Assembly (NCBI GenBank): GCA_018873225.1
Contig: JAEILZ010000008.1
Coordinates: forward strand, 1,240,001-1,304,000
DNA: 64,000 nucleotides
Reading direction: 5' to 3'
From: [Phialemoniopsis] sp. UDSM-2020
Lineage: Eukaryota; Ascomycota; Sordariomycetes; Thyridiales; Thyridiaceae
Under the pieces are notes generated by a model. That model was not told the origin of the DNA. It saw only the letters and a program-made list of their open reading frames with translations, and did not search any database. The position numbers and the translations under genes are program-made. Positions 43,731-55,499 of this stretch are shown here, one piece after another (the first letter of the stretch is position 1; each line of letters begins with the position of its first letter).

Positions 43731-46072
43731 GGTGGGTAGATGCCTACGACGGGCTTGTAGGCGCAGGCAACTACAACTCCGGCATCAAATGAAATAAAAG
43801 AGAGTAATGGGGCAAGTGGTAACAGAAAGGGAAAGGGAAAGAAACAAACAACGAAAACCGGGTTTGCGAAGAAGAAGCACGATTTCTCGGACCAAGGAGA
43901 TAACAGACAACCCACCAGGAATTCGCCCTCGCAGATCGCACCATCAGGCGATGAATGCAATAGTCTGGTGTCGGGCGTTCCAACAATGCGGGCCTGGCCG
44001 CGGCCGTCTATTTGCGGCATGCTCACCTCTTTTCAGATGACTCGGCCGGCGCCAGGCGCTGGGTACGCGGCGGCAGTGCACCTCCTGGGCCGGAAAGCTG
44101 GTAAATTGCAGCGGCAAGCCCAACTAACATGTACTGGGAAAGGTATGCAGCTTTGGGGGCGCGGCCGGCTGGCGCGAAGATCTCTGCTCGCTGCTCCCAC
44201 CACTGTCGAGCCCGAAATAAAATGACTCGGTGTTTGAACGCGCGGTTGCACGTCAAGTGGGTACAGCCACACCAATACATGGTGCCCTTGATGACGACGC
44301 TCCCCATTCGTCACTGACAAGGGTTATGATGCAGATTTATCACCAACAAGCAATCCAGGATGGGGTTCTGTAGCAGGTCTGGGCCAGTGACAATCGCATT
44401 GTCGACCCGGTGGTATGGAAGGCATTGATACTGGCCCAAAAACCGGGGGCGCAGAGAACCAACATAGAAACCTTTTTGGGTTTAGCCGAGAGGACCGGGC
44501 GCTTGCAATATCACAGCTGACCAACCAGAATAAGCGAGGGGCGGCGGTGCGGCGCATATCGAGGCCCTGCCAGGCAGAGCTGAAGATGCGAGGTGCGCTG
44601 GCGATATTGACATTCCCTAAGTAGCATTAAGAAGAGCGAAGCGAGGGGGAAGACAAGAAACAGGGCTGGAGTGTCAGATTGCTTAGCTCAAAGTTTTATC
44701 TCTGCTTTGGGATCATGTCAAGACGGGATGTGCCCTGCTAGGCTCGAGACGCATCGACACTATCAGCTAGCTTTGCGAACAAGTGGGGGTCGTCAAGATC
44801 TGCAAGGCGAGCTAACAATATTGACCGCCGATGAATTTGGTGTTTGATCCTAAGAGTGGAACCCCTTGAAACCACCAGCTCTGCCAGCACGTGCAGAAGA
44901 AGCCCTTTTCAGCGGCAATGAGAACACTAAAGCCCACAATTCTCTGGCCTGTCTAACTTTTCAAGGACGCGCGGCGGATATCGCAGCTTGCGCATCTCTC
45001 ACGCTATCTCACGGCCACGCCATCCAGACATGGCTAGAGTTTCCGTGACGCGGGCATTAACATATTCTAGGCCACCGCCATCAAGCAGACTATTGCTGTC
45101 ACTTATGCCGCCAAATGCCAGTTTCTGGCTGACAGCGGACTAGTTGCAGCAGCCATTGTGCACTTTTAACTATGGTCTGAGATTGGATGTTTTGACTTCC
45201 TCCTAATCCATTCAAAAGAAAATGGACAACGGCGGCGTGCCAGGATTTCAGAGTCATATTGTTCAGGGTTTGACTGAATGTCGAACCAACAACACTCGCG
45301 GGGCCGGGCCGGCGCCAAGACAAGACAAGCAACATGGGGGAGTGATGGTGCGAGTCGAGGGTCAACCTGGTGAGCCAACAAGGCAAGTATTCAGTGCTGG
45401 GGGCTTTGATTTCCCTCCGATCGACTGTGAGCGACACAACCCACAATCCATGTATCGCGCAGTCACCTTGCGGATCATCAGACCCGCCGGTCCACTCTGG
45501 GGATATGTATGCCAGGTTACTCAAAATTAGTGTCTCTCCCTTGGATCGATTCATTCTTCCTTTTTCGTGTCTTGATCAGTCCAACCTGATCATCTCGAAG
45601 ATCTTGAAGGGGGAGAATCTTGGCTCTGGCATGTTGCGACTCCCCTCGCTGCTTAGCGTGATGATCAGGGCGAAGAGGTTGGTATCGTTAAGCGTGACTG
45701 CAGTGCTTTGTAATGTTCGGAATAGGCTGGCTGATGCAGATCTTGCCCATGGCCTCCTGAATAGGGAGAACCAACAGCAACACTGCATGTGGATGCCTGT
45801 TAGTCGAGATTGGGCGGTGGTCAGCTCACCAAAGTGCGCCATGCGCCATCGAGGCGTCGTGCTAAAGACTTGACAATATTGATACATTCTGGTCACACGA
45901 GCTAGCCATCCTTGTCATGGCCCTTGATATCAGTTGGTCGACTCCCTTGAACCGAAAATTACGCAAAGGGAACAGGACCATCGCCTCCGGTTTGTTTCCC
46001 CCAGGATGTGTTGTTGTAGTGAAGCAGTGGGAAGTCCTGTGCTACACGGAAACCCTTTGTTTCCTCGATCAA
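43731..46072. other. 2.3-kb gene-poor stretch
   Basis: No supported gene on either strand. The longest open frames, near 45370-45896, lack splice or family support and run on both strands. Some local GC-rich inverted stretches occur around 43980-44100. No transposon ends or RIP-like AT collapse recognised. It separates the carbohydrate/surface genes from the HET region. Confidence 0.4.
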
Positions 46073-49046
46073 CTAAGCAATCTTGACAGTCTTGATGTCC
46101 GCCTTCAACTCATCCGTCATCGCCTCTCCGTACATGATCCCATGCACATATGCGTCGCCGACCAGCGAATAAACACCATCCTCCTCCGTCGGCCGGAGAA
46201 TAAAAGGGACCCGGGCACCCTTGACAATCCACACCTCGTCTCCTACCGTCGCTGCCTTTGCTCCATGAACCAGATAACCTCGCTCGGTCTGGTAAAGCAG
46301 GCGGCCGACCGTAAAGACCCTCGAGATGGCTATCAGCGGGTTGGCGGCAAGCTTGTGTGAGCTCAGCCCACGCGAAAGCAGCCGAGAGACGCGTCTCCAG
46401 GACGGCACACAGTCCTCCATGCCCAGCTCCTGCGCCATATCCAGGGCAGAGATCAACTTCTCCTTGACCCTAGCATTATTCTCGTGAGCAGTGCAATGGT
46501 CCACGATTGTCTCCAAGAACCACTGCAGCACCCACGGCTGATAGGCCTGCTGGGTTGTCATCCACTGCGGCTTCTGGTCGGCTAGAACCGTCGCGATCAA
46601 CGCTTCGGGCCATGTCTCGTCGGTTGGACCGTACTTGCCGGTTCGCGTGCAGAATTCGGCGATCCACAAGGGGCGAAGGCCGTCGGTGTACGCTTCCACG
46701 ATGGTGTCGACCTTGGCCCCTTTGACGATTAGGTGCTTCCCGTCGACATGATACTCGCGTGGGTCCGACTCTTGCAGCAGAGATGCATTGAAGATGGCTT
46801 CGAATTGGAGATGTGGTGATTTAAGACGAAGACTTGCAGACTGGCTGCAGGGAAGGGAGTAGTTGGGCACCCAGGACGGCAGCCCCTGAGGATGTGGTTC
46901 GCCATACGCGCCCCTACTCCGGCCCAGGAAGTCCAGGTTATTGACCTTGCTGATGACGAGTGTTGTGAAACCTATGAACACCTCATTCACCGACAAGTTG
47001 TAGTCCGGCGTCATGTCGACGCTGTAGTCAGGTGCCAAGACGGAGCTCGCAAGCCCGAAGCAGCCGTAGATGTGATCTCGCAGATCCGAAAAGTCGTACT
47101 CCCTCAACCGATTCACAATCTCAAACACCTGCCCGAAGCGTCCTGCTTCCGTATCCAAAGATCCCCACGCGTGCTCGAGCACGCGAGGGTGCCACGGCGC
47201 GATCTGGGCCCTGATGACCATGGATAGCACCAGCGCTGCCCTGGCCGACTCGATGCGGGGCCGCGTGCCGCGCAGCGCGCTCTTCATGCACGCATGCCAC
47301 TGGCCCGCGAGGATGTTGAAGAAGCGCGTGTGCGTCTTCCAGCTCAGCGCTTCGGAGCCGCACATGAGCCTCAGGTCGGTCTCGGGCTTGAGGTTGGCCT
47401 CCTGCACAACCCACCCCCGATTGAACCAGCGCTTGCGCGCGAAGAAGCGGATGACTTCCTTGTAGCACCCGCGCCACCGCTCGCAGTCCGCTTGGTTCCC
47501 CATGTAGACTTGGAAGTCCTCATCGGTCGCGCGAAAGTTGATGCCCCTCAGCAGAGATGGGTGCTCCGAATTGAACTCGAGCAGGCGAGGGGCGAAGGTG
47601 TCCATGGTCCACAGGACGTCGTCTGAAGGCTCTCGCTTGCCGAGCCAGATGATGACGCGCTGAGCGGTCTGGTAGACGTCCCTCATGAGCTGGACCTGGT
47701 GACTGCGCTCCTTCGTATTTTTCTGGTTGATACAGATGGCATCGACCCACAGACGCGTGCCAGCGTCTTCCAGTGACATCCCGACTATCGCGCTGGTGGG
47801 ATCACTCTCTGCTACTTCGTCCCAATGCCACCACCTATGCTCGTTGACGCAGTTGCTCAACCTGAAGAGTCTTGCTTTGTTGGCTCTTTGAAGAAAATCG
47901 TACAGGTTTTCTCTTATCTCTACAAGCTGGCCATTGCACACCACATTGAATAATCTCTCCGCTGGAGAGTTGCTGACCTCGGAAGTACTGCTATCGCTAT
48001 CGGAGCTTTCTGAGTTGTCCGAGTCGACCGCGACCTCGTCTTCTTCGACCTCCGGTGAGCCCCATGTGTAAGAAAGAGCCCAGTATTTCGGCGCTTTGTC
48101 GAGTGGGAAGTGTTCTAGCTGAAGGGTGAACCCGCATTGCTTGGCAACCTCTCCGTCTCGCGTCTCGTTATACGGTAGAAGCTTCAACAGCCGAATGGTG
48201 CGAGCAGTTTCAAGTGATCTATAAAGCGGTAAAAATTCACTGGTCGCTGCTTGTGAGCTTTCCAGGACCGGGGCGGAGACGGGGGTAATCTTCTTCCAAT
48301 TCGACTTGACTGCCACCCCGAGCGTTGCAAAATGACACTTGTTCTTCATCGGGTTGGGATCCATTTTCCCCTTGTTGCCATCGCCGTCGTATGCATGTAT
48401 CCAAACCACATTCGAACCTCCGCTGGGTCGAGCCCGCCCTTCATTTCCTCCATCATTCGATGCAGCGGCAGCCACGAGCTTGGATGCCTCGAAAGCCTTT
48501 TCGACAGCCAGATCAATGGCGTCAAAATCCTTAATGCCAAACGACCAGGAGATGATGCCGACATTCCATTGCTCAACGGTCCAGTTAATTACCTTCAGCA
48601 CTGTGTTAATCGTGATTCAAGTTGTGGTGGGGTGGTGTTCTTACCTCGGCAATACAGTTCATGCTCGCTGGGTCGATTTGTTTCGAGTTTACAATCATGA
48701 TGATGTATGTTTCAGCGGCAGGAGCCATAGCGAGTAGCAGGCGAGTGGCATGCGTGCCATGTTTATATATATCAACATAGTCATCTGCTGATCCCACCCG
48801 GCTACCCTTATCGTTAAGACAGCTTAGACTTGTTGAAAAAGCTGCCCGTATCATCTTGTGGTGTGGGTCAATGCCTGCATCGAGTACTGCAATTCTTAGA
48901 GACATAAGACATTCTTCGGCCTTTTGCAAGTCTGCAAGACAGTATCGTGACGCCGAACTCAGAAACCCTTCGGAGAAGAGTGATATCATTTGCAACTTCG
49001 AGTTCGCTGCTGGCCATAGTAGTTTTGGTCGTTTGACACAGCGCAT
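46073..49046 (-). CDS. Subtilisin-like (S8) remnant fused to HET domain
   Basis: Main exon 48592-46073 is joined to 49046-48645 by a 52-nt intron (48644-48593) with an AAG acceptor; frame kept. The first part is an S8 domain: Asp in LRIAVLDAGID, His in YKHGTHATRLL, oxyanion Asn in AAASNDGGN, then CHFATLGVAVKSNW. In related fungal proteins the serine motif GTSxATP follows this point. Here it is absent and the chain runs through a short linker into a HET domain: KYWALSYTWGS, LWVDAICINQ, RGWVVQEANL. A Ser/Asp run interrupts the HET N-terminus. HET domains trigger incompatibility cell death. The 5' end is uncertain: residues like an N-terminal helical domain sit in another frame at 49272-48940, so a 1-nt shift or a missed intron is possible. 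Confidence 0.75.
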
Positions 49047-50048
49047 CCTCGAAGCTCGGTAGTGACTGATCTAAGAGTGGGAAGATTCCGCGTAAGAGCT
49101 CAATCCGCTCCTCTATCTTGCGGGAGGGAATATCGAGCACAGGCACGAGTGGCTTTATCTGCTCATTTCGATTACAATGCTCGTATACGTGTTGCATCGC
49201 TGGACATGGAGCACGAAAGATATAGGGTTTTGTAAAGCCGACTGCCGCCGAAAGGCAATAGGAGACGTACATGAGGCTGTCGCCTAATCGTTGGAGGTGA
49301 ATAATCCCTCACTGATAAATCCATGAATCGCGAGTCCAATCATGTCTGATTTCACGCCGCCCTAAATGTGCCTTATTCATTTCTCGGGATTGTATCCCCT
49401 TGGTGGTCGGAACCAATCCCCACTTTTAATTGATGAATGATACTAAGCATTGTCCATTGTCAGTACAGAAGAACCTATAAAACAGTTTCGCAGTGTTCAA
49501 ATGACACGGTCAAGAGTCAAATTGAGAAAGTTGTGCTTAAGGTGATGGCATGCGACGCTCGATCACCCATAATTGGCCGAAATCTGCTGGATGTCCAGGT
49601 CGATTTCCCGGGTCCAGCGATGCGATGCCCGGAAAATGTGTGGGCGCCAACCACGGTGGCGCCGCTAGCTACATGATCACCTGCAGTGGTTTCACGCATC
49701 TGCCTTTTCTTTGACCACCCTTGCGGTGTCTATCGTTACGATATACAAAACCCGGCTGAATTAGACCATCGGAGCGCACAAGACATTCCAAGACTTGCCC
49801 CGACTTTTTGGAGATATTGTCCTGAGTTTCATTTGGATTGCGGAGAACCTCGTTTCATGACGAAGAAAGGCTCTTGTCCCAATCGAGTCGCCAAAATCAA
49901 CAATCATATGGTTAGCGCAGAAACCCCGCCAGAGCTGAACGAGCCGAAATCAGCCATGAAGGAGATTTTTTCCAGTCAAGCCGTTCGTTTCTTTACCTCG
50001 ATTCTACATTTGTTAAGAAAGGATTTTTGGAAAGAATCTTGAAAGAAG
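49047..50048. other. Region between divergent HET genes, with out-of-frame 5' coding remnant
   Basis: The minus-strand frame 49272-48868 encodes RKIEERIELLRGIFPLLDQ, reminiscent of the helical region before S8 domains in fungal NLR-like proteins, but it is not in frame with the S8 exon. From about 49280 to 50048 I find no firm gene. A plus-strand frame at 49686-50042 ends 6 nt before the next gene's ATG and is probably 5' UTR. Confidence 0.4.
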
Positions 50049-52264
50049 ATGTTGTGTGATCATTGCTTAGACGTGCTTCAATGGATCACCCAGACGCACA
50101 CCAGTCCCGGCGATGAGACCTCCCTCCATATGAACCTTGACAACACTGTGGCACAAGTGTACACCGTCCCCTGCTGCTGGCTTTGTGCCGTCCTTTACCA
50201 TAACCTCAAGCTGTACCACCGGGACCGGTACTTTTCATGGGCATCTGAGATCCGTGAGCCGATACAAGCGACCTACCGCAACCCATCGGCAGTGACCACC
50301 GAAGGCGAGGATGGCCGCTCCTACGAGTGCGTCGCGTCTTGCACTGTCGATATCAGAGGACTGTGTCTGGATTTCCCATTCGGTGTCAAGTATTCAAGCA
50401 CGCGCAGTAGGCCTCGTGGCCACCCGGGCCCCGGAGGTAACGACAGGTTCAAGTCCTCTCGGATTTTCAGGCTCTGACGATCTGGTTTTTAGTCTTTCGA
50501 GCCCAAAGCGGCACACCCTTTGTTTACATCAAGCATGATGCGGAGGGGAGAAATTGTGACGTCAAGGTCGCTCGGGAGTGGCTAGACGAGTGCGACACGA
50601 AACACAGGGCGAAATGTCAGCCTGAGGCCTCCCCATGGTCTCCTCCACGGTTGGTGTATATTGGAGGGACGGGAGCCGAAGAAAGGGTTGTCACAAGATC
50701 CGTGTCTGAGCCAGCAGTCGCATATGCAACACTGAGCTATAGCAGACCAGGCCCAGACAGGCCCTCCCCATTGCTGGTCTCCACTAACATCGCCAGTCTT
50801 GAAGAACAAGTTCCTGGCGATCTTCATCCGACGATTGTGAATGCCGCAATCAGTGTAGCGAAAGGGCTGGGACTTCGCTACATCTGGATCGATGCAGTCT
50901 GTATCATGCAGGATGCAGAGGTCAGAAAGGGGCGGGAATCCGAGTATGACGTTGATTACCCGGATGTGCGCCGAGTTTATCACCATGGTTATGTCAACAT
51001 CTCAGCAAGTGGCTCCGTCCATGCAAGCAGCGATCCAGCCGAGCTTCTACACTTGAACCGATGCTCGATGTACAGCGCAAGATCGCCGTTGATAAACAGC
51101 CACGGCAAGCCCGTGACTATCCACCCGCGGGACGAGGATATGCCTGGTCAATGCCGTCTGGACACCAGAGCCTGGACATTTCAGGAGCACAATTTCGCTA
51201 GACGAACACTTCACATTGGAGGTCCTGAGTTGGCGTGGGCTTGCAGAGAATGTTTCCGTACCGAGAGCTTCGGCGTGCGGCCTTCTCAGTACCAAGAACT
51301 AACAGCAGAAAACTGGCTACGCCAGGTCGAAAGCTTCTCTCGCAGATGCCTACCACACCAATCGGACTCTCCAGACAATATACATGGCTTGTCCAGATGT
51401 TGGCAGAGGAGCTGTGAACTCCCTGTCATGCGGGGAATTTGCTTGGATGACATCGGCAGGGGCCTGCTCTGGAGGCTCACTGACAAGGCACAGGCGGCTC
51501 GGGCTAACGAGCCACCGTCCATGTATTCACCCAGCTGGTCATGGCTCTCGGTCAAAGGGGAGGTAACGCACCCTGTGGGCTTGGTCTATTACGCAACCTT
51601 GGAAGGCAGAGAGTTGTGGGGGTACTCGAAAGGAGATGACAAAGCTGATATCACGGGTATGAGTCTCATTGAGTTGCCTGCAACATGGAGAAGGGATGCC
51701 AAGGGGCGCCCTCTGCCACCGACGTACAGTGAAGACACATGGGGACTCGAAATACTAGCCAATATGAATGAGCTCGAGATCCAGGTTTCTGGGACACCGC
51801 CTCAATGCTCCGATATCCGGATCAGCGGCAAGAAGTTCGAGAACAGCAGGATCATGGCATCCTTTGATCACGGCTTGGGGTATCCGAGTTCAGACGGGAC
51901 CACCACGTCCCCAGCGGATCTCAAGTTCGTGGCAACGTACTGCAATCCTACACAAATTGCGGGAATCATTGTCAAGCCCCATGAAACGGACACCAATAAG
52001 CCGACATTCAAGCGTGTTGGAATGCTGCAGATCGTTATGGTCCAGACAGTGCAAAAGTCGAAAAGGCCAAGTGTCGGCACTACTCAAGTTTTGATCGAGA
52101 TGGAAAAAGGAGTGTTCATCACCCCTTCTACCTTGATCTCTGAGACGTTTTCGAATATCCTGGAGTACTTATTCGCGAATGGATCTGGTCCATGGACAGT
52201 TGATTTCCACCGAATGGTAATGGAGAATACCAAGGGAGCACTACCTCCGTTCATGCTTGTGTAA
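50049..52264 (+). CDS. HET-domain protein
   Basis: Two exons, 50049-50436 and 50493-52264, with a 56-nt intron ending TTTTTAG; 719 aa. The N-terminus LCDHCLDVLQWI and later PCCWLCAVL carry Cys pairs often seen in front of HET domains. The HET core is YATLSYSRPG (usually YATLSYCWG), then TIVNAAISVAKGLGLRYIW followed by IDAVCIMQD, RRVYHHGYVNISASG, and AWTFQEHNFARR. The segment PSWSWLSVKG after the core is typical of the family. HET domains start a cell-death response on contact with non-self. The replacement of the CWG triplet by SRPG is unusual and may alter function. The C-terminal half after about residue 480 has no recognised domain. Confidence 0.87.
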
Positions 52265-52545
52265 AACCTAGATCGAGATAGTAGGTGGCTCATTGCGGCA
52301 CCGGAGCGAGGCGAAAAGGCATCGGGATTTCATTAGCCAAAGCATCTCGAATATTAGCGAGAACATCGATACTAAGCTGCTTACATTAGCCAGATAGATG
52401 AAAAGGTCGAAATATCCTCGAAACAATCAGAAGTTCAAGGGCACACCATGAGGGTATGGAGTGATCCGGCATTCCGAATTTCCGGGGCTGGAACGGTGGT
52501 CGGCCTTAACGGACAAAGTTACCCGTTAGGGACAACTAGTGGCTT

Positions 52546-52559
52546 GCGCGCGCGCGCGC
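52546..52559. repeat. (GC)7 dinucleotide run
   Basis: Seven GC repeats, 125 nt upstream of the SDR start. Such a run can form Z-DNA or vary in length, but a role is not shown. Confidence 0.6.
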
Positions 52560-52683
52560 TTAACACAACCTCATGTGAATGTTCACATTACATAGATGAA
52601 AATCCTCAATCCAGGATCTCTTCTCTTAATCTCATAAGTCTCGATAAACCAAATACCGAGAACCGGCCGCGTCATTTGCCACA

Positions 52684-53592
52684 ATGGCACCCAAGGACGA
52701 CCCCATATACACCAACTACGCCGCGATAGACGGCTTCACATCAAACCACCATGATACCTATCCTTACATAGACCCCAAGCAGTTCAACCTGTCCGGCAAA
52801 TCCATTCTCGTGACGGGTGCCTCGAAGGGCATTGGCCGCGCCACGGCCATCCGCTTCGCCATCGCCGGTGGATCGCGCATCGCCGTTGCCGCCCGCTCTC
52901 GTGCGCTCCTTGACGCGGTAGCCGTCGATGTGAAGGCCGCCGCCGTCTCGGCCGGCCACCCAGAGCCGCAAGTTCTTGTGCTCGAAGTCGATGTGACCTC
53001 AGCCGACTCTATGCGCGTCGCGGCCGAGAAAACGGCGGCGGAGTTCGACGGCGTGCTGGACGTGCTCGTCAGTAACGCCGGGTACCTCGAAGCGTGGGTT
53101 CCCTTCCTCGAGTCCGACCCAGCTGAGTGGTGGAAGTCGTGGGAGGTCAATCTACTCGGCCCCTACCTGACGGCTCGGTATTTCTTACCGCTGGTGCTGA
53201 AGTCCAAAGAGACCAAGCTGTTGGTCAATGTGTCCAGCGCGGGTGCGCACCTGCTCAACCCCGGTGGACATGCATACGACACGGCGCGGTTTGCACTGTG
53301 CCGCCTGACCGAATTCATTGAGGCCGAATTTGAGTCTCAGGGGCTGATTACCGTGTCCTTCCACCCTGGCGGTGTGTCGACTGAGTTATCGAGGCGATTG
53401 CCGGAGCAGTGGCATGTCGCGCTAACAGATGCGCCAGAGCTTCCGGCTGATACCATTGTGTGGCTAGCTGCGGAGAGGAGGGAGTGGTTGAACGGGAGAT
53501 TTGTCAATTGCAATTGGGATATTGAGGAGCTCGTGGCAAAGAGGAAGGAAGTCGAGGACAGGGACTTGTTCAGGTTCAGGGCGAGGGTATAG
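52684..53592 (+). CDS. Short-chain dehydrogenase/reductase, atypical active site
   Basis: Single exon, 302 aa, start MAPKDDPIYTNYAAID. Classical SDR marks are present: LVTGASKGIGRATA for cofactor binding, DVLVSNAG in place of NNAG, NVSSAGAHL with the catalytic Ser, and FHPGGVSTELS after the active site. The catalytic YxxxK reads YDTAR, so Arg takes the place of Lys. As the Lys normally lowers the Tyr pKa and binds the ribose, the enzyme may be weak or inactive, or Arg may substitute. No signal peptide; cytosolic oxidoreductase expected. It sits between two HET genes and is not obviously linked to them. Confidence 0.88.
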   Translation: MAPKDDPIYTNYAAIDGFTSNHHDTYPYIDPKQFNLSGKSILVTGASKGIGRATAIRFAIAGGSRIAVAARSRALLDAVAVDVKAAAVSAGHPEPQVLVLEVDVTSADSMRVAAEKTAAEFDGVLDVLVSNAGYLEAWVPFLESDPAEWWKSWEVNLLGPYLTARYFLPLVLKSKETKLLVNVSSAGAHLLNPGGHAYDTARFALCRLTEFIEAEFESQGLITVSFHPGGVSTELSRRLPEQWHVALTDAPELPADTIVWLAAERREWLNGRFVNCNWDIEELVAKRKEVEDRDLFRFRARV

Positions 53593-53732
53593 CATAGGGA
53601 AGTCAAAGCTACGATGGTGGAGAGTATTCAAATTAGGCTATCTCGTTCACATTATTAGACAAGTTTTCATTCTCCAAGGACTTGCTTGGTAGATACAGCC
53701 AACCTCCTCAACCTTCATGATGACCATCCGAG

Positions 53733-55499
53733 CTATGTTATGCTCCTGGGTATGGCCTTGAACTCGATAAGGTTTCCCGTCTTATTGTCAGGTGTCTCCC
53801 GTATACATCTGATCTCCACATGTAATCCACTTGGCCAGTGAATGCGGCCCCAGTCGACAAACTCTTCAGCGCGCTTGCTCTGGGAATCAGTCAGAGAGTC
53901 GTTTCTCTCGACACTAAAATGCCATCTTCTTCCCCTAAGCCTGCCAACTATATACACAGCAGCGTTCACACATTGTTCGTTGACAGTAGCAGTCGGCGAC
54001 AGACAGGTCCTGAAGTACAAGTCCGTAAGGTTTTCGGCCCAATAGTTGGCATGAGCTTCTACCTGTTCCTCGTTCTCGATGGCTTCGATGACTACTTTCT
54101 GGGATGTTGACGACTCGATGATGGTCATTGACCCCTCTGTCCCCGGTCGCACTTTGCAAGCTAAAGATGTCATCGAGAGAGCGGGTTGTTCCCCCTGCGT
54201 ATCAGGGATCAGATCATTGTGAATGATACCCTTTAGAAGAATGGCTTCATGAGCATTAGGCTTGGAAAAGAGGTTGCCTCCCATTTTCGCTTCAGTGCTC
54301 AATTCCGAGTCGAGGTCCAAATACAACTCTCGATGCTTGAACTCCGGCAGAAGGCTCATTTTGCAGTAATACAATTCTGGGAGCCGGCGCCAGGTCATTC
54401 CCTCTCGCCGGAGCCGAATCAACAAAGCATAATACTCCCAGAAGCAGTAAGTCCAGACGTAGATTGGATCGTCATCGCCACTATAGGGGGCTCTCGATTC
54501 TCGTAGTGTGACGAGCAGCCCTCGCTGTGTCATTGTTATTGGAGGCTCGTAGTGCGTCATGGGAATAGCTTCACATTTAGACCAGACGATTTTTAAAGGA
54601 TCTTTGGAGCCTTCGTGAACATATGGGAAGCAGGTGCTGTTTCCAAAGAAACTCGGGCTGCCGGCTAGACAGCCACCAACCTCCCTCTTCCAGGGAGGCA
54701 GTGTAAGTGCAAATCTCGGTCTGGGCGGCAATGATCCGAAAACAAAGACTGAATAATCCTCTCTGACTGCGAGCAGTTCCCGTTGTAGGCGAATGAACGC
54801 TTTGGAACCTTCGCCGTATAGTAAAGGCATGTTGACACGGAGAATTCCAAGGAGTGAGTAGGCGGCATCTTCGACCCTTGTCGTCTTTCGATCAGCCGCC
54901 CATGACATACGTTCGCCAACGAGAAACGATGAGATATGGTGGTCGCCAGCCAGTACAGCCTCACGAATGCCGGTTCGTTCGCTGATCAGCTTGTTTAAGC
55001 TCGTCTTGGTACCAATACGGGACCAATGTGCATCGTAAAACTCCAGGTATTCGGGGGCTAGTAGCTCTTGAAGGGTCCATCCCCTAGTGAACCACCTGGA
55101 ATTGATGAAGTCGTCCATCCTAGGATCTGGATCGTCATAGGTGCACTCCTTGTAGGGGACATCCACTAGATATGCATAGCAGACCTGCGCATGCTCATAC
55201 CAGTGATACATCGAATTGATGGCTTCGGAAAGCTCTGCACTGGAGGTCTTGTCTATGCAGCATGTATCGACCCACATCCAGTCATAGCCATCGGCCTTGG
55301 CCTGTAAGCAGCAATTATTGATCTTCTCGTACCCTCCCTTCTTGGTGATATCGTCCCGCTTTTCCCCTCGCCGCGTGAAGTCCTGGTAAGTAATCTCCTC
55401 GGCCCCCCATGTATGGGATAGAATTGCATATGGTGGGAAATCATCTGATCCTTCGAGGAATTCCTTGAGCTCGAGGGTGGTACTGTTTATGAGCCGCAT
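53733..55499 (-). CDS. HET-domain protein (MRLINSTTLEL type)
   Basis: Single exon, 588 aa. The start MRLINSTTLELKEFL and AILSHTWGAEEITYQDF are the hallmark of the most common fungal HET family (HET-D/HET-E-like N-termini). Further HET signs: DGYDWMWVDTCCIDKTSSAELSE split over the core, YHWYEHAQVCYAYLVDV, and SRWFTRGWTLQELLAP. After the domain comes the usual DAAYSLLGILRVNMPLLYGEG extension, then about 300 residues with no recognised motif. No NACHT or WD40 follows, so it is a stand-alone HET protein. It would act in the cytosol as a death effector, with triggering partner unknown. The codon frame is uninterrupted, so the gene looks intact. Confidence 0.9.
   Translation of the reverse strand: MRLINSTTLELKEFLEGSDDFPPYAILSHTWGAEEITYQDFTRRGEKRDDITKKGGYEKINNCCLQAKADGYDWMWVDTCCIDKTSSAELSEAINSMYHWYEHAQVCYAYLVDVPYKECTYDDPDPRMDDFINSRWFTRGWTLQELLAPEYLEFYDAHWSRIGTKTSLNKLISERTGIREAVLAGDHHISSFLVGERMSWAADRKTTRVEDAAYSLLGILRVNMPLLYGEGSKAFIRLQRELLAVREDYSVFVFGSLPPRPRFALTLPPWKREVGGCLAGSPSFFGNSTCFPYVHEGSKDPLKIVWSKCEAIPMTHYEPPITMTQRGLLVTLRESRAPYSGDDDPIYVWTYCFWEYYALLIRLRREGMTWRRLPELYYCKMSLLPEFKHRELYLDLDSELSTEAKMGGNLFSKPNAHEAILLKGIIHNDLIPDTQGEQPALSMTSLACKVRPGTEGSMTIIESSTSQKVVIEAIENEEQVEAHANYWAENLTDLYFRTCLSPTATVNEQCVNAAVYIVGRLRGRRWHFSVERNDSLTDSQSKRAEEFVDWGRIHWPSGLHVEIRCIRETPDNKTGNLIEFKAIPRSIT

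Noticed and set aside
45370..45896. Open frames of 100-167 codons on both strands
   Set aside because: No family, no intron structure, overlapping frames on opposite strands; likely chance.
49686..50042. 118-codon plus frame just before the HET gene
   Set aside because: Ends 6 nt before the HET start, has no recognisable motif, and is more likely the 5' UTR.
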